Shown here piece after piece: positions 8,177-16,122 of a DNA stretch of 64,000 nt; the first letter of the stretch is position 1; each line of letters starts with the position of its first letter. This DNA comes from Streptomyces griseomycini (GTDB lineage Bacteria > Actinomycetota > Actinomycetes > Streptomycetales > Streptomycetaceae). The notes below the pieces were generated by a model. It was given only the letters and a program-made list of their open reading frames with translations. It was not told the DNA's origin and made no database searches. The DNA lies in the NCBI RefSeq assembly GCF_014203535.1, contig NZ_JACHJI010000003.1, positions 165,707-229,706 of the forward strand. Reading direction: 5' to 3'. The translations under genes and the position numbers were made by a program.

Positions 8177-9514
8177 ATGACACAGGCCCCCGTGCGCCCC
8201 CGAGCCGACCGACGACAGCACGACAGAGAGATCGTCATGCTGGCCGTACCGGCCTTCGGCGCCCTCGTCGCCGAGCCGCTCTTCGTCATGGCCGACAGCG
8301 CGATCGTCGGCCACCTCGGCACGGCACAGCTCGCCGGTCTCGGCGTCGCCTCGGCCCTGCTGATGACCGCCGTCAGCGTGTTCGTCTTCCTGGCCTACGC
8401 CACGACCGCCGCCGTCGCCCGGCGTGTCGGGGCGGGCGACCTCCAGGCGGCCATCCGTCAGGGCATGGACGGGATCTGGCTGGCCCTGCTGCTCGGTGCC
8501 GTCGTCATCGCCGTCGTCCTGCCCACGGCACCGGGCCTTGTCGATCTCTTCGGCGCCTCGGACACAGCGGCCCCCTACGCGACCACGTACCTGCGCATCT
8601 CCGCGCTCGGCATACCGGCCATGCTGGTCGTCCTCGCCGCGACCGGCGTCCTGCGGGGCCTGCAGGACACCCGGACCCCGCTCTACGTAGCCATCGCCGG
8701 CTTCGTCGCGAACGCCGTGCTCAACGTCGGACTGGTCTACGGCGCCGATCTCGGCATCGCGGGCTCCGCCTGGGGCACCGTCATCGCCCAGTGCGGTATG
8801 GCCGCAGTCTATCTGGCCGTGGTACTGCGCGGGGCGCGCAAGCACGGGGCCTCCCTGCGCCCGGACTCCGCCGGGATCAGGGCATCGGCCCAGGCCGGTG
8901 TGCCTCTGTTGGTGCGCACTCTCTCCCTCAGGGCCATCCTGATGATCGCGACAGCCGTCGCCGCCCGCCTCGGCGACTCCGATATCGCGGCCCACCAGAT
9001 CATCCTCTCCCTGTGGAGCCTGCTCGCCTTCGCGCTGGACGCCATCGCCATCGCCGGTCAGGCCATCATCGGGCGCTATCTGGGAGCCGGTGACGCCCAG
9101 GGCGCCCGTGAGGCATGCCGCCGCATGGTGGAGTGGGGTATCGCGGTCGGAATCGTGCTCGGCGTGCTGGTGGTGCTCGCCCGACCGGTGTTCCTGCCCC
9201 TGTTCACCAGCGACTCCGCCGTCAAGGACGCGGCGTTGCCCGCTCTGGTGCTGGTGGCTCTGTCCCAGCCGATCTGCGGCATCGTCTTCGTCCTGGACGG
9301 TGTTCTGATGGGCGCGGGTGACGGACCGTACCTGGCATGGGCGATGCTGCTGACCCTGGTGGTCTTCACACCGGCCGCCCTGCTGGTCCCCGTGCTCGGG
9401 GGTGGTCTCACCGCGCTGTGGGCCACGATGACGCTCATGATGACCGTGCGGATGCTGACTCTGTGGCTCCGCAGTCGCTCGGGCCGCTGGGTCGTCACGG
9501 GCGCGACGCGCTGA
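8177..9514 (+). CDS. MATE-family efflux transporter (DinF/NorM type)
   Basis: The 445-residue protein has about twelve membrane helices in two homologous halves. The first half opens with LAVPAFGALVAEPLFVMADSA, the DinF-type start of helix 1, followed by the SAIVGHLGTAQLAGLG loop. The second half repeats a pattern ending in LDGVLMGAGD. MATE carriers export organic cations or metabolites by sodium or proton antiport. The ATG at 8177 was chosen over in-frame TTG 8168 and GTG 8171 because a -10 element ends at 8170. A perfect parS begins two bases after the stop, and a terminator lies 105 bases beyond. Confidence 0.9.
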   Translation: MTQAPVRPRADRRQHDREIVMLAVPAFGALVAEPLFVMADSAIVGHLGTAQLAGLGVASALLMTAVSVFVFLAYATTAAVARRVGAGDLQAAIRQGMDGIWLALLLGAVVIAVVLPTAPGLVDLFGASDTAAPYATTYLRISALGIPAMLVVLAATGVLRGLQDTRTPLYVAIAGFVANAVLNVGLVYGADLGIAGSAWGTVIAQCGMAAVYLAVVLRGARKHGASLRPDSAGIRASAQAGVPLLVRTLSLRAILMIATAVAARLGDSDIAAHQIILSLWSLLAFALDAIAIAGQAIIGRYLGAGDAQGAREACRRMVEWGIAVGIVLGVLVVLARPVFLPLFTSDSAVKDAALPALVLVALSQPICGIVFVLDGVLMGAGDGPYLAWAMLLTLVVFTPAALLVPVLGGGLTALWATMTLMMTVRMLTLWLRSRSGRWVVTGATR

Positions 9515-9516
9515 CC

Positions 9517-9530
9517 GTTTCACGTGAAAC
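9517..9530. other. parS: parS, perfect
   Basis: This is a perfect GTTTCACGTGAAAC placed two bases after the MATE stop codon, in the gap between convergent MATE and rplI. It is the ParB clamp-loading site. Here the terminator lies about 90 bases further on rather than adjoining it. Confidence 0.95.
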
Positions 9531-9618
9531 AGCGTGCTTCCCCTGCGAGCTGCACCGTTTCCCCTACGACGGAGCGCCGTCAGGCGGTCCGTCCCGCTCC
9601 GTGGCCGTGAGTACGACG

Positions 9619-9654
9619 ATGGGGGGCCGCACCCCGAAGGGTGCGGCCCCCCAT
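9619..9654. terminator. bidirectional intrinsic terminator between MATE and rplI
   Basis: A long G/C-rich hairpin with GGGGGGCCGCACCC on the left arm and its complement on the right arm, around a short cgaag loop, lies between the two convergent genes. It is well placed to stop both the MATE and the ribosomal-protein transcript. Confidence 0.85.
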
Positions 9655-9680
9655 GCTCACTGCCTCAGCGAGCGCAGCAC

Positions 9681-10127
9681 TCAGGCCGCGACGACCTCGA
9701 TGCTGACCTTGGCGGCAACCTCGGGGTGCAGACGCACGGACGTCTCGTGAGCGCCCAGCGTCTTGATCGGCGCGCCCAGCTCGATGCGGCGCTTGTCGAC
9801 CTCGGGACCACCGGCGGCCTTGATCGCGGAAGCGATGTCGGCCGGGGTGACGGAACCGAAGAGACGACCGGCGTCGCCGGAGCGGACGGCCAGACGGACC
9901 TGGACACCCTCGAGCTGGGCCTTCACCTGGTTGGCCTGCTCGATGGTCTGGATCTCGTGGATCTTGCGAGCACGACGGATCTGCTCGACGTCCTTCTCGC
10001 CGCCCTTGGTCCAGCGGATCGCGAGCTTGCGCGGGACCAGGTAGTTGCGAGCGTAACCGTCCTTGACGTCGACGACGTCGCCCGCGGCACCGAGGCCGGA
10101 GACCTCGTGGGTGAGGATGATCTTCAT
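9681..10127 (-). CDS. rplI: 50S ribosomal protein L9
   Basis: The 148-residue protein has the L9 signature at the N-terminus: [19 protein letters not shown] followed by [15 protein letters not shown], which binds domain V of 23S rRNA. The long connecting helix and C-terminal domain follow ([13 protein letters not shown]). The length is standard. It is the last gene of rpsF-ssb-rpsR-rplI and follows rpsR by 18 bases. The end of the operon is marked by the strong hairpin downstream. Confidence 0.97.
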   Translation of the reverse strand: MKIILTHEVSGLGAAGDVVDVKDGYARNYLVPRKLAIRWTKGGEKDVEQIRRARKIHEIQTIEQANQVKAQLEGVQVRLAVRSGDAGRLFGSVTPADIASAIKAAGGPEVDKRRIELGAPIKTLGAHETSVRLHPEVAAKVSIEVVAA

Positions 10128-10145
10128 GAGTCGGTCACCCTTCCC

Positions 10146-10382
10146 TTATCGCGCGGTGGAGGTGTAGGGCAGCAGCGCCATCTCACGGCTGTTCTTGACG
10201 GCCGTGGCGACGTCACGCTGGTGCTGCGTGCAGTTGCCGGTCACGCGGCGGGCACGGATCTTGCCGCGGTCGGAAATGAACTTCCGCAGCATGTTCGTGT
10301 CCTTGTAGTCCACGTACGTGACCTTGTCCTTGCAGAACGCGCAGACCTTCTTCTTCGGCTTGCGCACAGGCGGCTTCGCCAT
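10146..10382 (-). CDS. rpsR: 30S ribosomal protein S18, cysteine-containing form
   Basis: The 78-residue protein contains the S18 core ([17 protein letters not shown] and the closing basic segment). It retains a CAFC pair plus a later Cys (GNCTQHQ), so it is the zinc-binding C+ type. Streptomyces usually also encode a zinc-independent copy elsewhere, expressed under zinc limitation. It pairs with S6 on the platform of the 30S subunit, which fits its presence in the rpsF operon. The short gap to ssb upstream (42 bases) supports cotranscription. Confidence 0.97.
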   Translation of the reverse strand: MAKPPVRKPKKKVCAFCKDKVTYVDYKDTNMLRKFISDRGKIRARRVTGNCTQHQRDVATAVKNSREMALLPYTSTAR

Positions 10383-10424
10383 GATGTTTCTCCTGTGTGA
10401 TCAAGAAGTGCGGATACGGCCCGC

Positions 10425-10991
10425 CTAGAAGGGGGGCTCGTCCGAGTAGCCGCCACCGCCGCCGGAGCCGCCGCCCCAGCCGCCGCCCTGCTGGCCGCCG
10501 GCGGGAGCGCCGGTCGCCCACGGGTCCTCGGCGGGAGCGCCGCCCTGCTGGCCGCCACCGGGGCCGCCGCCCCAGCCGCCGCCCTGCTGGCCGCCACCGC
10601 CGCCGTATCCACCCTGGCCACCGCGGCCGGTGGTCTTGGTGACCTTGGCCGTGGCGTTGCGCAGGCTGGCGCCGACTTCCTCGACGTCCAGCTCGTAGAC
10701 CGTGCGCTTGACGCCCTCACGGTCCTCGTAGGACCGCTGCTTCAGCCGGCCCTGCACGATGACGCGCATGCCTCGCTGGAGCGACTCGGCGACGTTCTCC
10801 GCCGCCTGACGCCAGACCGAGCAGGTCAGGAACAGGCTCTCGCCGTCCTTCCACTCGTTCGTCTGACGGTCGAAGGTGCGGGGAGTCGACGCGACACGGA
10901 ACTTCGCGACGGCCGCACCAGACGGGGTGAAGCGCAGCTCGGGGTCATCGACAAGGTTGCCGACGACCGTGATGACGGTCTCGCCTGCCAT
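10425..10991 (-). CDS. ssb: single-stranded DNA-binding protein
   Basis: The 188-residue SSB has an OB fold spanning about residues 1-115, with [18 protein letters not shown] at the start and [16 protein letters not shown] in the middle. It is followed by a glycine/glutamine-rich flexible linker (repeated GGGWGGG and GGQQGG). It ends in YSDEPPF, the acidic tip that recruits replication partners. The linker explains the unusually G-rich DNA. SSB coats unwound DNA at the fork. Its position between rpsF and rpsR is the standard bacterial arrangement. Confidence 0.97.
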   Translation of the reverse strand: MAGETVITVVGNLVDDPELRFTPSGAAVAKFRVASTPRTFDRQTNEWKDGESLFLTCSVWRQAAENVAESLQRGMRVIVQGRLKQRSYEDREGVKRTVYELDVEEVGASLRNATAKVTKTTGRGGQGGYGGGGGQQGGGWGGGPGGGQQGGAPAEDPWATGAPAGGQQGGGWGGGSGGGGGYSDEPPF

Positions 10992-11068
10992 GGGGGAACC
11001 TCTCGGCGGGTTTGCTGCTGGCTGCTTGTGGCTGCTACTCGGGTCCCGAGATCAGCTGAGCGGAAGGC

Positions 11069-11359
11069 TCAGTGGGTCTCGGGGCGGAGGACCTTGGTCC
11101 GGAGGACCGACTCGTTCAGGTTCATCTGGCGGTCGAGCTCCTTGACGACCGCAGGCTCGGCCTGCAGGTCGATGACCGAGTAGATGCCCTCGGGCTTCTT
11201 CTTGATCTCGTACGAGAGACGACGACGGCCCCAGGTGTCGACCTTCTCGACCTTTCCGCCACCGTCACGGACGACGGAAAGGAAGTTCTCGATCAGCGGG
11301 GAGACAGCACGCTCCTCGAGATCGGGGTCGAGGATGACCATCACCTCGTAGTGACGCAT
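11069..11359 (-). CDS. rpsF: 30S ribosomal protein S6
   Basis: The 96-residue protein begins [19 protein letters not shown] and contains the conserved [18 protein letters not shown], the S6 signature contacting S18. The ATG at 11359 is preceded by AAAGGAGGTGG, one of the best ribosome-binding sites in the window. A longer in-frame start at 11431 has none and is not used. It heads the rpsF-ssb-rpsR-rplI operon. Confidence 0.97.
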   Translation of the reverse strand: MRHYEVMVILDPDLEERAVSPLIENFLSVVRDGGGKVEKVDTWGRRRLSYEIKKKPEGIYSVIDLQAEPAVVKELDRQMNLNESVLRTKVLRPETH

Positions 11360-11678
11360 GTGGAACCCACCTCCTTTGGACTCAGCGGCCACGGTCGTTC
11401 CGTGGCAGGAGGGTCGTGATGCGTTGCGCAACGATGCCTGTCAGTAAAACAGCCGCCACTGACAATCGAGGTCGGGCGGCGGTCTCCCAGGCCGGCCGGG
11501 ACGGACCGAGGCCCTGCCCTGACCCTCGCCTGGCTCTGTCCGGACAGACACCGGTGCGGACGGTACAGAGTACCCGCACAGCTGCTTCCGGTTGAAATCC
11601 GGCCGGGGTGCCCGTCAATCTGTACACATCGGGTGTGTATGGCGCTACGATGCGCCGCCTTTCGCAGGAGGTGCCCCC
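11360..11678. promoter_or_regulatory. divergent promoter region between rpsF and a membrane-protein gene
   Basis: These 319 bases contain no convincing gene. The rightward gene has a possible -10, TACGAT, at 11646-11651, with TGTACA 19 bases before it. The leftward operon promoter could not be placed reliably. A small palindrome TTGCGCAA lies near 11434. Confidence 0.35.
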
Positions 11679-11993
11679 ATGGCACAGGCAATGCGATCCA
11701 ACACCGTCGGAGGCCTCTTCGCCACGGACGGCAAACCCCATCCGCTCCAGAAGGCCCTGCTCGCGGTGACCCTGGTGCTGGGAATCACGTCCTTCATCAC
11801 GGCGATGTTCCACCACCTGCACCTGCTCAGCTCCTGGACCGGCCTGGTGGGAATCCTCACCGGCGCGTACGGGCAGTGGATCTCGGTGACCACGCGTGAG
11901 CGCTTCGGCCTCATCCTGGGTCTCGGTGCCGCGGCGATCGGGTTCTTCCTGGGCATGGCGCACGGCGGCCTCTTCGGCGGGCTCTTCGACTGA
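11679..11993 (+). CDS. small membrane protein, function unknown
   Basis: The 104-residue protein begins at an ATG preceded by GCAGGAGGTG. It has three predicted membrane segments: LLAVTLVLGITSFITAMF, then WTGLVGILTGAYGQWIS, then FGLILGLGAAAIGFFLGMA. A short cytosolic head (GGLFATDGKPHPLQK) precedes them. The two-glycine-rich C-terminus ends GLFGGLFD. No catalytic motif is present. It is separated from femX by 166 bases and its role is not recognised. Confidence 0.8.
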   Translation: MAQAMRSNTVGGLFATDGKPHPLQKALLAVTLVLGITSFITAMFHHLHLLSSWTGLVGILTGAYGQWISVTTRERFGLILGLGAAAIGFFLGMAHGGLFGGLFD

Positions 11994-12159
11994 CGTCAGG
12001 CACCCTCTCTTCCGAACATCGTCGAACGCCTCGGCCGACGGCAGGCCGGGGCGAAGGTCCCGTGCGCCCAACCGGGGCGCTCCCCGGGCGCAGTAGGCTT
12101 CGCGCGAGAGCCGGAGCCCCTGAACCCATGGGGACACACCAGCCCGAGGAGCGCCCCGA

Positions 12160-13281
12160 ATGAGCCTGACCCTGAGGACCATCAGTCGAGAGCAGCATCT
12201 GGCGTACATCCAGAGCCTGCCGTCGGCGAGTCACATGCAGGTCCCGGCCTGGGCGGACGTCAAGGCGGAATGGCGCTCGGAGAACCTCGGCTGGTTCGAC
12301 GACCGGACCGGTGAACTGGTCGGCGCCGGGCTCGTCCTCTACCGGCAGCTGCCCAAGATCAAGCGTTACCTCGCCTACTTGCCCGAGGGCCCGGTCATCA
12401 ACTGGTTCGCGCCGAATCTCCAGGAGTGGATCGAGCCGATGCTCGCGCACCTGAAGCAGCAGGGCGCGTTCTCGGTGAAGATGGGCCCGCCGGTGATCAT
12501 CCGGCGCTGGGAGGCCTCGACCATCAAGAAGGGCATCCAGGACCCGGACGTGAAGCGTCTGCGCGACCTGGAGGCCGACTTCATCGAGCCCCGTGCCTTC
12601 GAGGTCGCGGACAAGCTGCGCCGCATGGGCTGGCAGCAGGGCGAGGACGGCGGCGCCGGCTTCGGCGACGTCCAGCCCCGCTACGTCTACCAGGTACCGC
12701 TGGCGAACCGCTCCCTGGAAGAGGTCCACAAGAACTTCAACCAGCTGTGGCGCCGCAACATCAAGAAGGCCGAGAAGGCCGGCGTCGAGGTCGTCCAGGG
12801 CGGTTACCACGACCTGGAGGAGTGGCAGCGGCTGTACGAGATCACCGCCGTGCGCGACCGCTTCCGGCCCCGCCCGCTATCGTACTTCCAGCGCATGTGG
12901 ACGGCCCTCAACACCGAGGACCCCAACCGTATGCGGCTGTACTTCGCCCGGCACAACGGCGTGAACCTGTCCGCGGCGACGATGCTGATCGTCGGCGGGC
13001 ACGTCTGGTACTCCTACGGCGCCTCCGACAACATCGGCCGTGAGGTCCGGCCCTCGAACGCGATGCAGTGGCGGATGCTGCGCGACGCCTACGCGCTCGG
13101 CGCCACCGTCTACGACCTGCGCGGCATCTCGGACTCGCTGGACGAGACCGACCACCTCTTCGGCCTGATCCAGTTCAAGGTCGGCACGGGCGGCCAGGCG
13201 GCCGAGTATCTCGGCGAGTGGGACTTCCCGCTGAACAAGCTGCTCCACAAGGCGCTCGACATCTACATGTCGCGCCGCTGA
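12160..13281 (+). CDS. femX: FemX-type lipid II aminoacyltransferase (FemAB family)
   Basis: The 373-residue protein has the paired GNAT-like domains of FemABX enzymes. Domain 1 includes HMQVPAWADVKAEWRSENLGW; domain 2 includes NFNQLWRRNIKKAEKAGVEV, the basic region preceding the tRNA-contacting part, and ends with GLIQFKVGTGGQAAEYLGEWD, a strong family signature. These enzymes move an amino acid from tRNA to the lysine/diaminopimelate side chain of lipid II; in Streptomyces this is the first glycine of the interpeptide bridge. It acts on the inner face of the membrane. It is followed by an alanine-racemase-like gene after 83 bases, suggesting a wall-precursor pair. Confidence 0.92.
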   Translation: MSLTLRTISREQHLAYIQSLPSASHMQVPAWADVKAEWRSENLGWFDDRTGELVGAGLVLYRQLPKIKRYLAYLPEGPVINWFAPNLQEWIEPMLAHLKQQGAFSVKMGPPVIIRRWEASTIKKGIQDPDVKRLRDLEADFIEPRAFEVADKLRRMGWQQGEDGGAGFGDVQPRYVYQVPLANRSLEEVHKNFNQLWRRNIKKAEKAGVEVVQGGYHDLEEWQRLYEITAVRDRFRPRPLSYFQRMWTALNTEDPNRMRLYFARHNGVNLSAATMLIVGGHVWYSYGASDNIGREVRPSNAMQWRMLRDAYALGATVYDLRGISDSLDETDHLFGLIQFKVGTGGQAAEYLGEWDFPLNKLLHKALDIYMSRR

Positions 13282-13364
13282 CCCCTGCTTCGCCGCTCCG
13301 ACGGTTTCAACGTCTCCCCTACCTCTGATACACCGCAGCCACGAGAAAGGTTCCAGGTCCGGCC

Positions 13365-14396
13365 ATGGCGCTCACGCTCTACGTCGACACCGCGCGCTGG
13401 CGGGCGCATCACAAGCACGTGCAGGAGCAGTTCCCGGGGCTCGTTCCGGTCTGCAAGGGCAACGGCTACGGCTTCGGCCACGAACGGCTGGCCGAGGAGG
13501 CCACCCGGCTGGGCGCGGACGTCCTCGCCGTCGGCACGACGTACGAGGCCGCCCGGATCAAGGACTGGTTCGGCGGTGACCTGCTGGTGCTGACGCCGTA
13601 CCGGCGCGGTGAGGAACCCGTACCGCTGCCCGACCGGGTCATCCGCTCGGTGTCGTCGGTCGACGGCGTGTACGGCCTCGTCGGCGCCCGGGTGGTCATC
13701 GAGGTGATGTCCTCGATGAAGCGGCACGGCATCAGCGAGCAGGACCTGCCCCAGCTGCACGCCGCCATAGAGAACGTCCGGCTGGAGGGCTTCGCCATCC
13801 ACCTGCCGCTGGACCGCACCGACGGCTCGGACGCCGTCGAGGAGGTCATCGGCTGGATGGACCGCCTGCGGGCGGCCCGGCTCCCGCTGCACACGATGTT
13901 CGTCAGCCACCTGAAGGCCGAGGAACTCGCCCGGCTGCAGCAGCAGTTCCCGCAGACCCGCTTCCGCGCCCGGATCGGCACGCGGCTGTGGCTGGGGGAC
14001 CACGAGGCCACCGAGTACCGCGGCGCGGTCCTGGACGTCACACGCGTCTCCAAGGGGGAGCGGTTCGGCTACCGGCAGCAGAAGGCCGCCTCCGACGGCT
14101 TCCTGGTGGTCGTGGCGGGCGGCACGTCGCACGGGGTGGGCCTGGAGGCCCCCAAGGCCATGCACGGCGTCATGCCGCGCGCCAAGGGCGTCGCCCGTGC
14201 CGGCCTCGCCACCGTGAACCGGAATCTCTCCCCGTTCGTCTGGGGCGGCAAGCAGCGCTGGTTCGCCGAGCCGCCGCACATGCAGGTGTCGATCCTGTTC
14301 GTGCCGGCGGACGCGCCGGAGCCGAAGGTCGGCGAGGAGCTCGTGGCCCATCTCCGGCACACCACCACGCAGTTCGACCGCCTCGTCGACCGCTGA
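13365..14396 (+). CDS. alanine-racemase-like (fold III PLP) protein
   Basis: The 343-residue protein starts with the N-terminal TIM-barrel of alanine racemases. VCKGNGYGFG (Lys at about 29) is equivalent to the PLP-binding lysine motif VKANAYGHG, and later MSSMKRHGI corresponds to the metal or phosphate-contacting DTGMxRLGF segment. The C-terminal domain is divergent: the usual catalytic tyrosine and CMD motif of alanine racemase cannot be seen. It may be a racemase with altered specificity or a PLP-binding protein without racemase activity. It is directly downstream of femX, which suggests a role in cell-wall amino acids. Confidence 0.75.
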   Translation: MALTLYVDTARWRAHHKHVQEQFPGLVPVCKGNGYGFGHERLAEEATRLGADVLAVGTTYEAARIKDWFGGDLLVLTPYRRGEEPVPLPDRVIRSVSSVDGVYGLVGARVVIEVMSSMKRHGISEQDLPQLHAAIENVRLEGFAIHLPLDRTDGSDAVEEVIGWMDRLRAARLPLHTMFVSHLKAEELARLQQQFPQTRFRARIGTRLWLGDHEATEYRGAVLDVTRVSKGERFGYRQQKAASDGFLVVVAGGTSHGVGLEAPKAMHGVMPRAKGVARAGLATVNRNLSPFVWGGKQRWFAEPPHMQVSILFVPADAPEPKVGEELVAHLRHTTTQFDRLVDR

Positions 14397-14443
14397 GCGG
14401 CACCGGGAGCGGCTGGGGAGCCCGCCCTCCCGCGGACAGCGAG

Positions 14444-14476
14444 AAGGCCGTACACGGTCGGCCCGTGTACGGCCTT
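14444..14476. terminator. bidirectional intrinsic terminator
   Basis: AAGGCCGTACACG (14444-14456) pairs with CGTGTACGGCCTT (14464-14476) around a 7-base loop. It lies between the convergent racemase-like and GT87-like genes. Confidence 0.85.
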
Positions 14477-14514
14477 TCACCTGCCCCGGCGGGGGCGCAC
14501 CCTGACCTGTTCGC

Positions 14515-16014
14515 TCAGAGCGAACCCCCTGTGGCCCCGGTCGTGCCCCACTCGATCTGTGGCCCCTCGAAGTGGGTCGCGTGCCGTGCGGGGCGGGCCG
14601 CGGGACCGAGCACGAACACGTCCTCGGTTCCGTCGAGCACCCCGCCCGAGGGGTCGTCCTCACCCGACCGCCGCACCGGGTCCCGCTCCGGCATCAGGAT
14701 GTCGCGCACGACCATGGCGCACAGGTACAGCGTTCCCAGCAGGTGCAGACCGATGGCCCAGTGGTAGCCGTCGGTGGGCAGTCCCTTGTGCGCGTCCCCG
14801 CTGGTCGTGTACGCGAGGTACATCCAGATGCCCAGGAAGTACGCCACCTCGCAGGCCTGCCAGACGAGGAAGTCCCGCCACTTCGGCCGGGCGAGGGCCG
14901 CCAGGGGCACCAGCCACAGGACGTACTGCGGCGAGTAGACCTTGTTGGTGAGGATGAACGCCGCGACGACCAGGAAGGCGAGCTGCGCGAAGCGCGGCCG
15001 GCGCGGAGCCGTGAGCGCGAGCGCCGCGATGCCCGCGCAGCAGAGCAGCATCAGGAGCGTGGCGAGCGTGTTGACGGTGTCGGTGCTGAGCGGGTCGCTC
15101 GAGTTCTGGGCCATGATCAGCCAGAAGGAGCCGAAGTCGACTCCCCGCTCCTGGCTGAACGTGTAGAACTTCGACCAGCCGTCGAAGGCGAAGAGCATGA
15201 CGGGGACGTTGACGACGGCCCAGGCGACGACCGCACCGCCGAGAGCCCTTCCGTACTCCCGCCAGCGGCCCGCACGCCAGCACAGCACCAGCAGCGGACC
15301 GAGGAGCAGCATGGGGTAGAGCTTGGCGGCCGTGGCGAGCCCGAGGAGGACACCGAAGGCGAGGGAACGGCCCCGCGCCCACATCAGCATCGCGGCGGCC
15401 GTCAGGGCGACCGCCAGCAGGTCCCAGTTGATGGTCGCGGTCAGCGCGGAGGCGGGCGCCAGTGCCACCAGCAGAGCGTCCCAGGGCCGCCGGGTGTGCG
15501 TACGGGTCACGCAGACGGCGATGACGGCCGCACACACCATGAGCATCCCGGCGTTGGCCATCCAGTACCACTGCGCCTGGTCCTGGATGCTGCCGCTGCC
15601 GGGCGTGAGCCAGGCGGCGACCTCCATGAACACGCCGGTCAGCACCGGGTACTCGAGGTACTGCATGTCCCCGGGGATCTTGTCGAAGTACGGCACCAGT
15701 CCGTCGGCGAAGCCGCGCCCCTGGTAGAGGTGCGGAATGTCCGAGTAGCAGGCGTGCGTGTACTGGGAGCTGGCACCGAAGAACCAGGCGCCGTTGTAGC
15801 AGGGCGCCTTCTGCACCAGGCCGAGGGCGAACATCCCGATCGCCACGAGCGCGATGATCCGGACCGGGGTCCACCAGGACGTCCCGGTCAGGGCACGCCG
15901 CCCGAGCGGACCGCCGATCAGCTCGCTGCCGGCAGCGGCGACCCGGTCCTCTTCGGTCGGCCGCACCGGCTCGGGCTCGTGGACGCTCGCCTGCTTCGAT
16001 TCTCCACTGGGCAT
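14515..16014 (-). CDS. polyprenol-phosphate-sugar-dependent membrane glycosyltransferase (GT87/DUF2029-like)
   Basis: The roughly 499-residue protein has about ten membrane helices. An extracytoplasmic loop follows helix 1 (YNGAWFFGASSQYTHACYSD), then IPHLYQGRGFADGLVPYFDKI and a LEYPVLTGVFM segment. This pattern matches the mannosyltransferase-like DUF2029 group, which use lipid-phosphate sugars outside the membrane. The start at 16014 is preceded by AGGA at a suitable distance; the longer frame from 16101 would begin within parS. It follows the PBP gene on the same strand but is separated by a terminator and parS. Acceptor is unknown. Confidence 0.75.
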   Translation of the reverse strand: MPSGESKQASVHEPEPVRPTEEDRVAAAGSELIGGPLGRRALTGTSWWTPVRIIALVAIGMFALGLVQKAPCYNGAWFFGASSQYTHACYSDIPHLYQGRGFADGLVPYFDKIPGDMQYLEYPVLTGVFMEVAAWLTPGSGSIQDQAQWYWMANAGMLMVCAAVIAVCVTRTHTRRPWDALLVALAPASALTATINWDLLAVALTAAAMLMWARGRSLAFGVLLGLATAAKLYPMLLLGPLLVLCWRAGRWREYGRALGGAVVAWAVVNVPVMLFAFDGWSKFYTFSQERGVDFGSFWLIMAQNSSDPLSTDTVNTLATLLMLLCCAGIAALALTAPRRPRFAQLAFLVVAAFILTNKVYSPQYVLWLVPLAALARPKWRDFLVWQACEVAYFLGIWMYLAYTTSGDAHKGLPTDGYHWAIGLHLLGTLYLCAMVVRDILMPERDPVRRSGEDDPSGGVLDGTEDVFVLGPAARPARHATHFEGPQIEWGTTGATGGSL

Positions 16015-16050
16015 GCCGCACATCCTGCCGTACGTGGCTGGGAACACGCC

Positions 16051-16085
16051 GCGGGCCGCCGTACCCGAGGGGTACGGCGGCCCGC
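16051..16085 (-). terminator. intrinsic terminator of the PBP gene, abutting parS
   Basis: GCGGGCCGCCGTACCC (16051-16066) pairs with GGGTACGGCGGCCCGC (16070-16085) around a 3-base loop. The right arm ends exactly where a perfect parS starts (16086). It lies downstream of the PBP gene on the minus strand. Confidence 0.85.
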
Positions 16086-16099
16086 GTTTCACGTGAAAC
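16086..16099. other. parS: parS, perfect
   Basis: A perfect 14-mer, immediately adjacent to the PBP terminator stem with no spacer. Confidence 0.95.
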
Positions 16100-16122
16100 A
16101 CCCGAGCCGGGCGGCGGGCCGA

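Noticed and set aside
10430..10630. G-rich repeat tract
   Set aside because: It is the glycine/glutamine linker of SSB, so not an independent repeat element.
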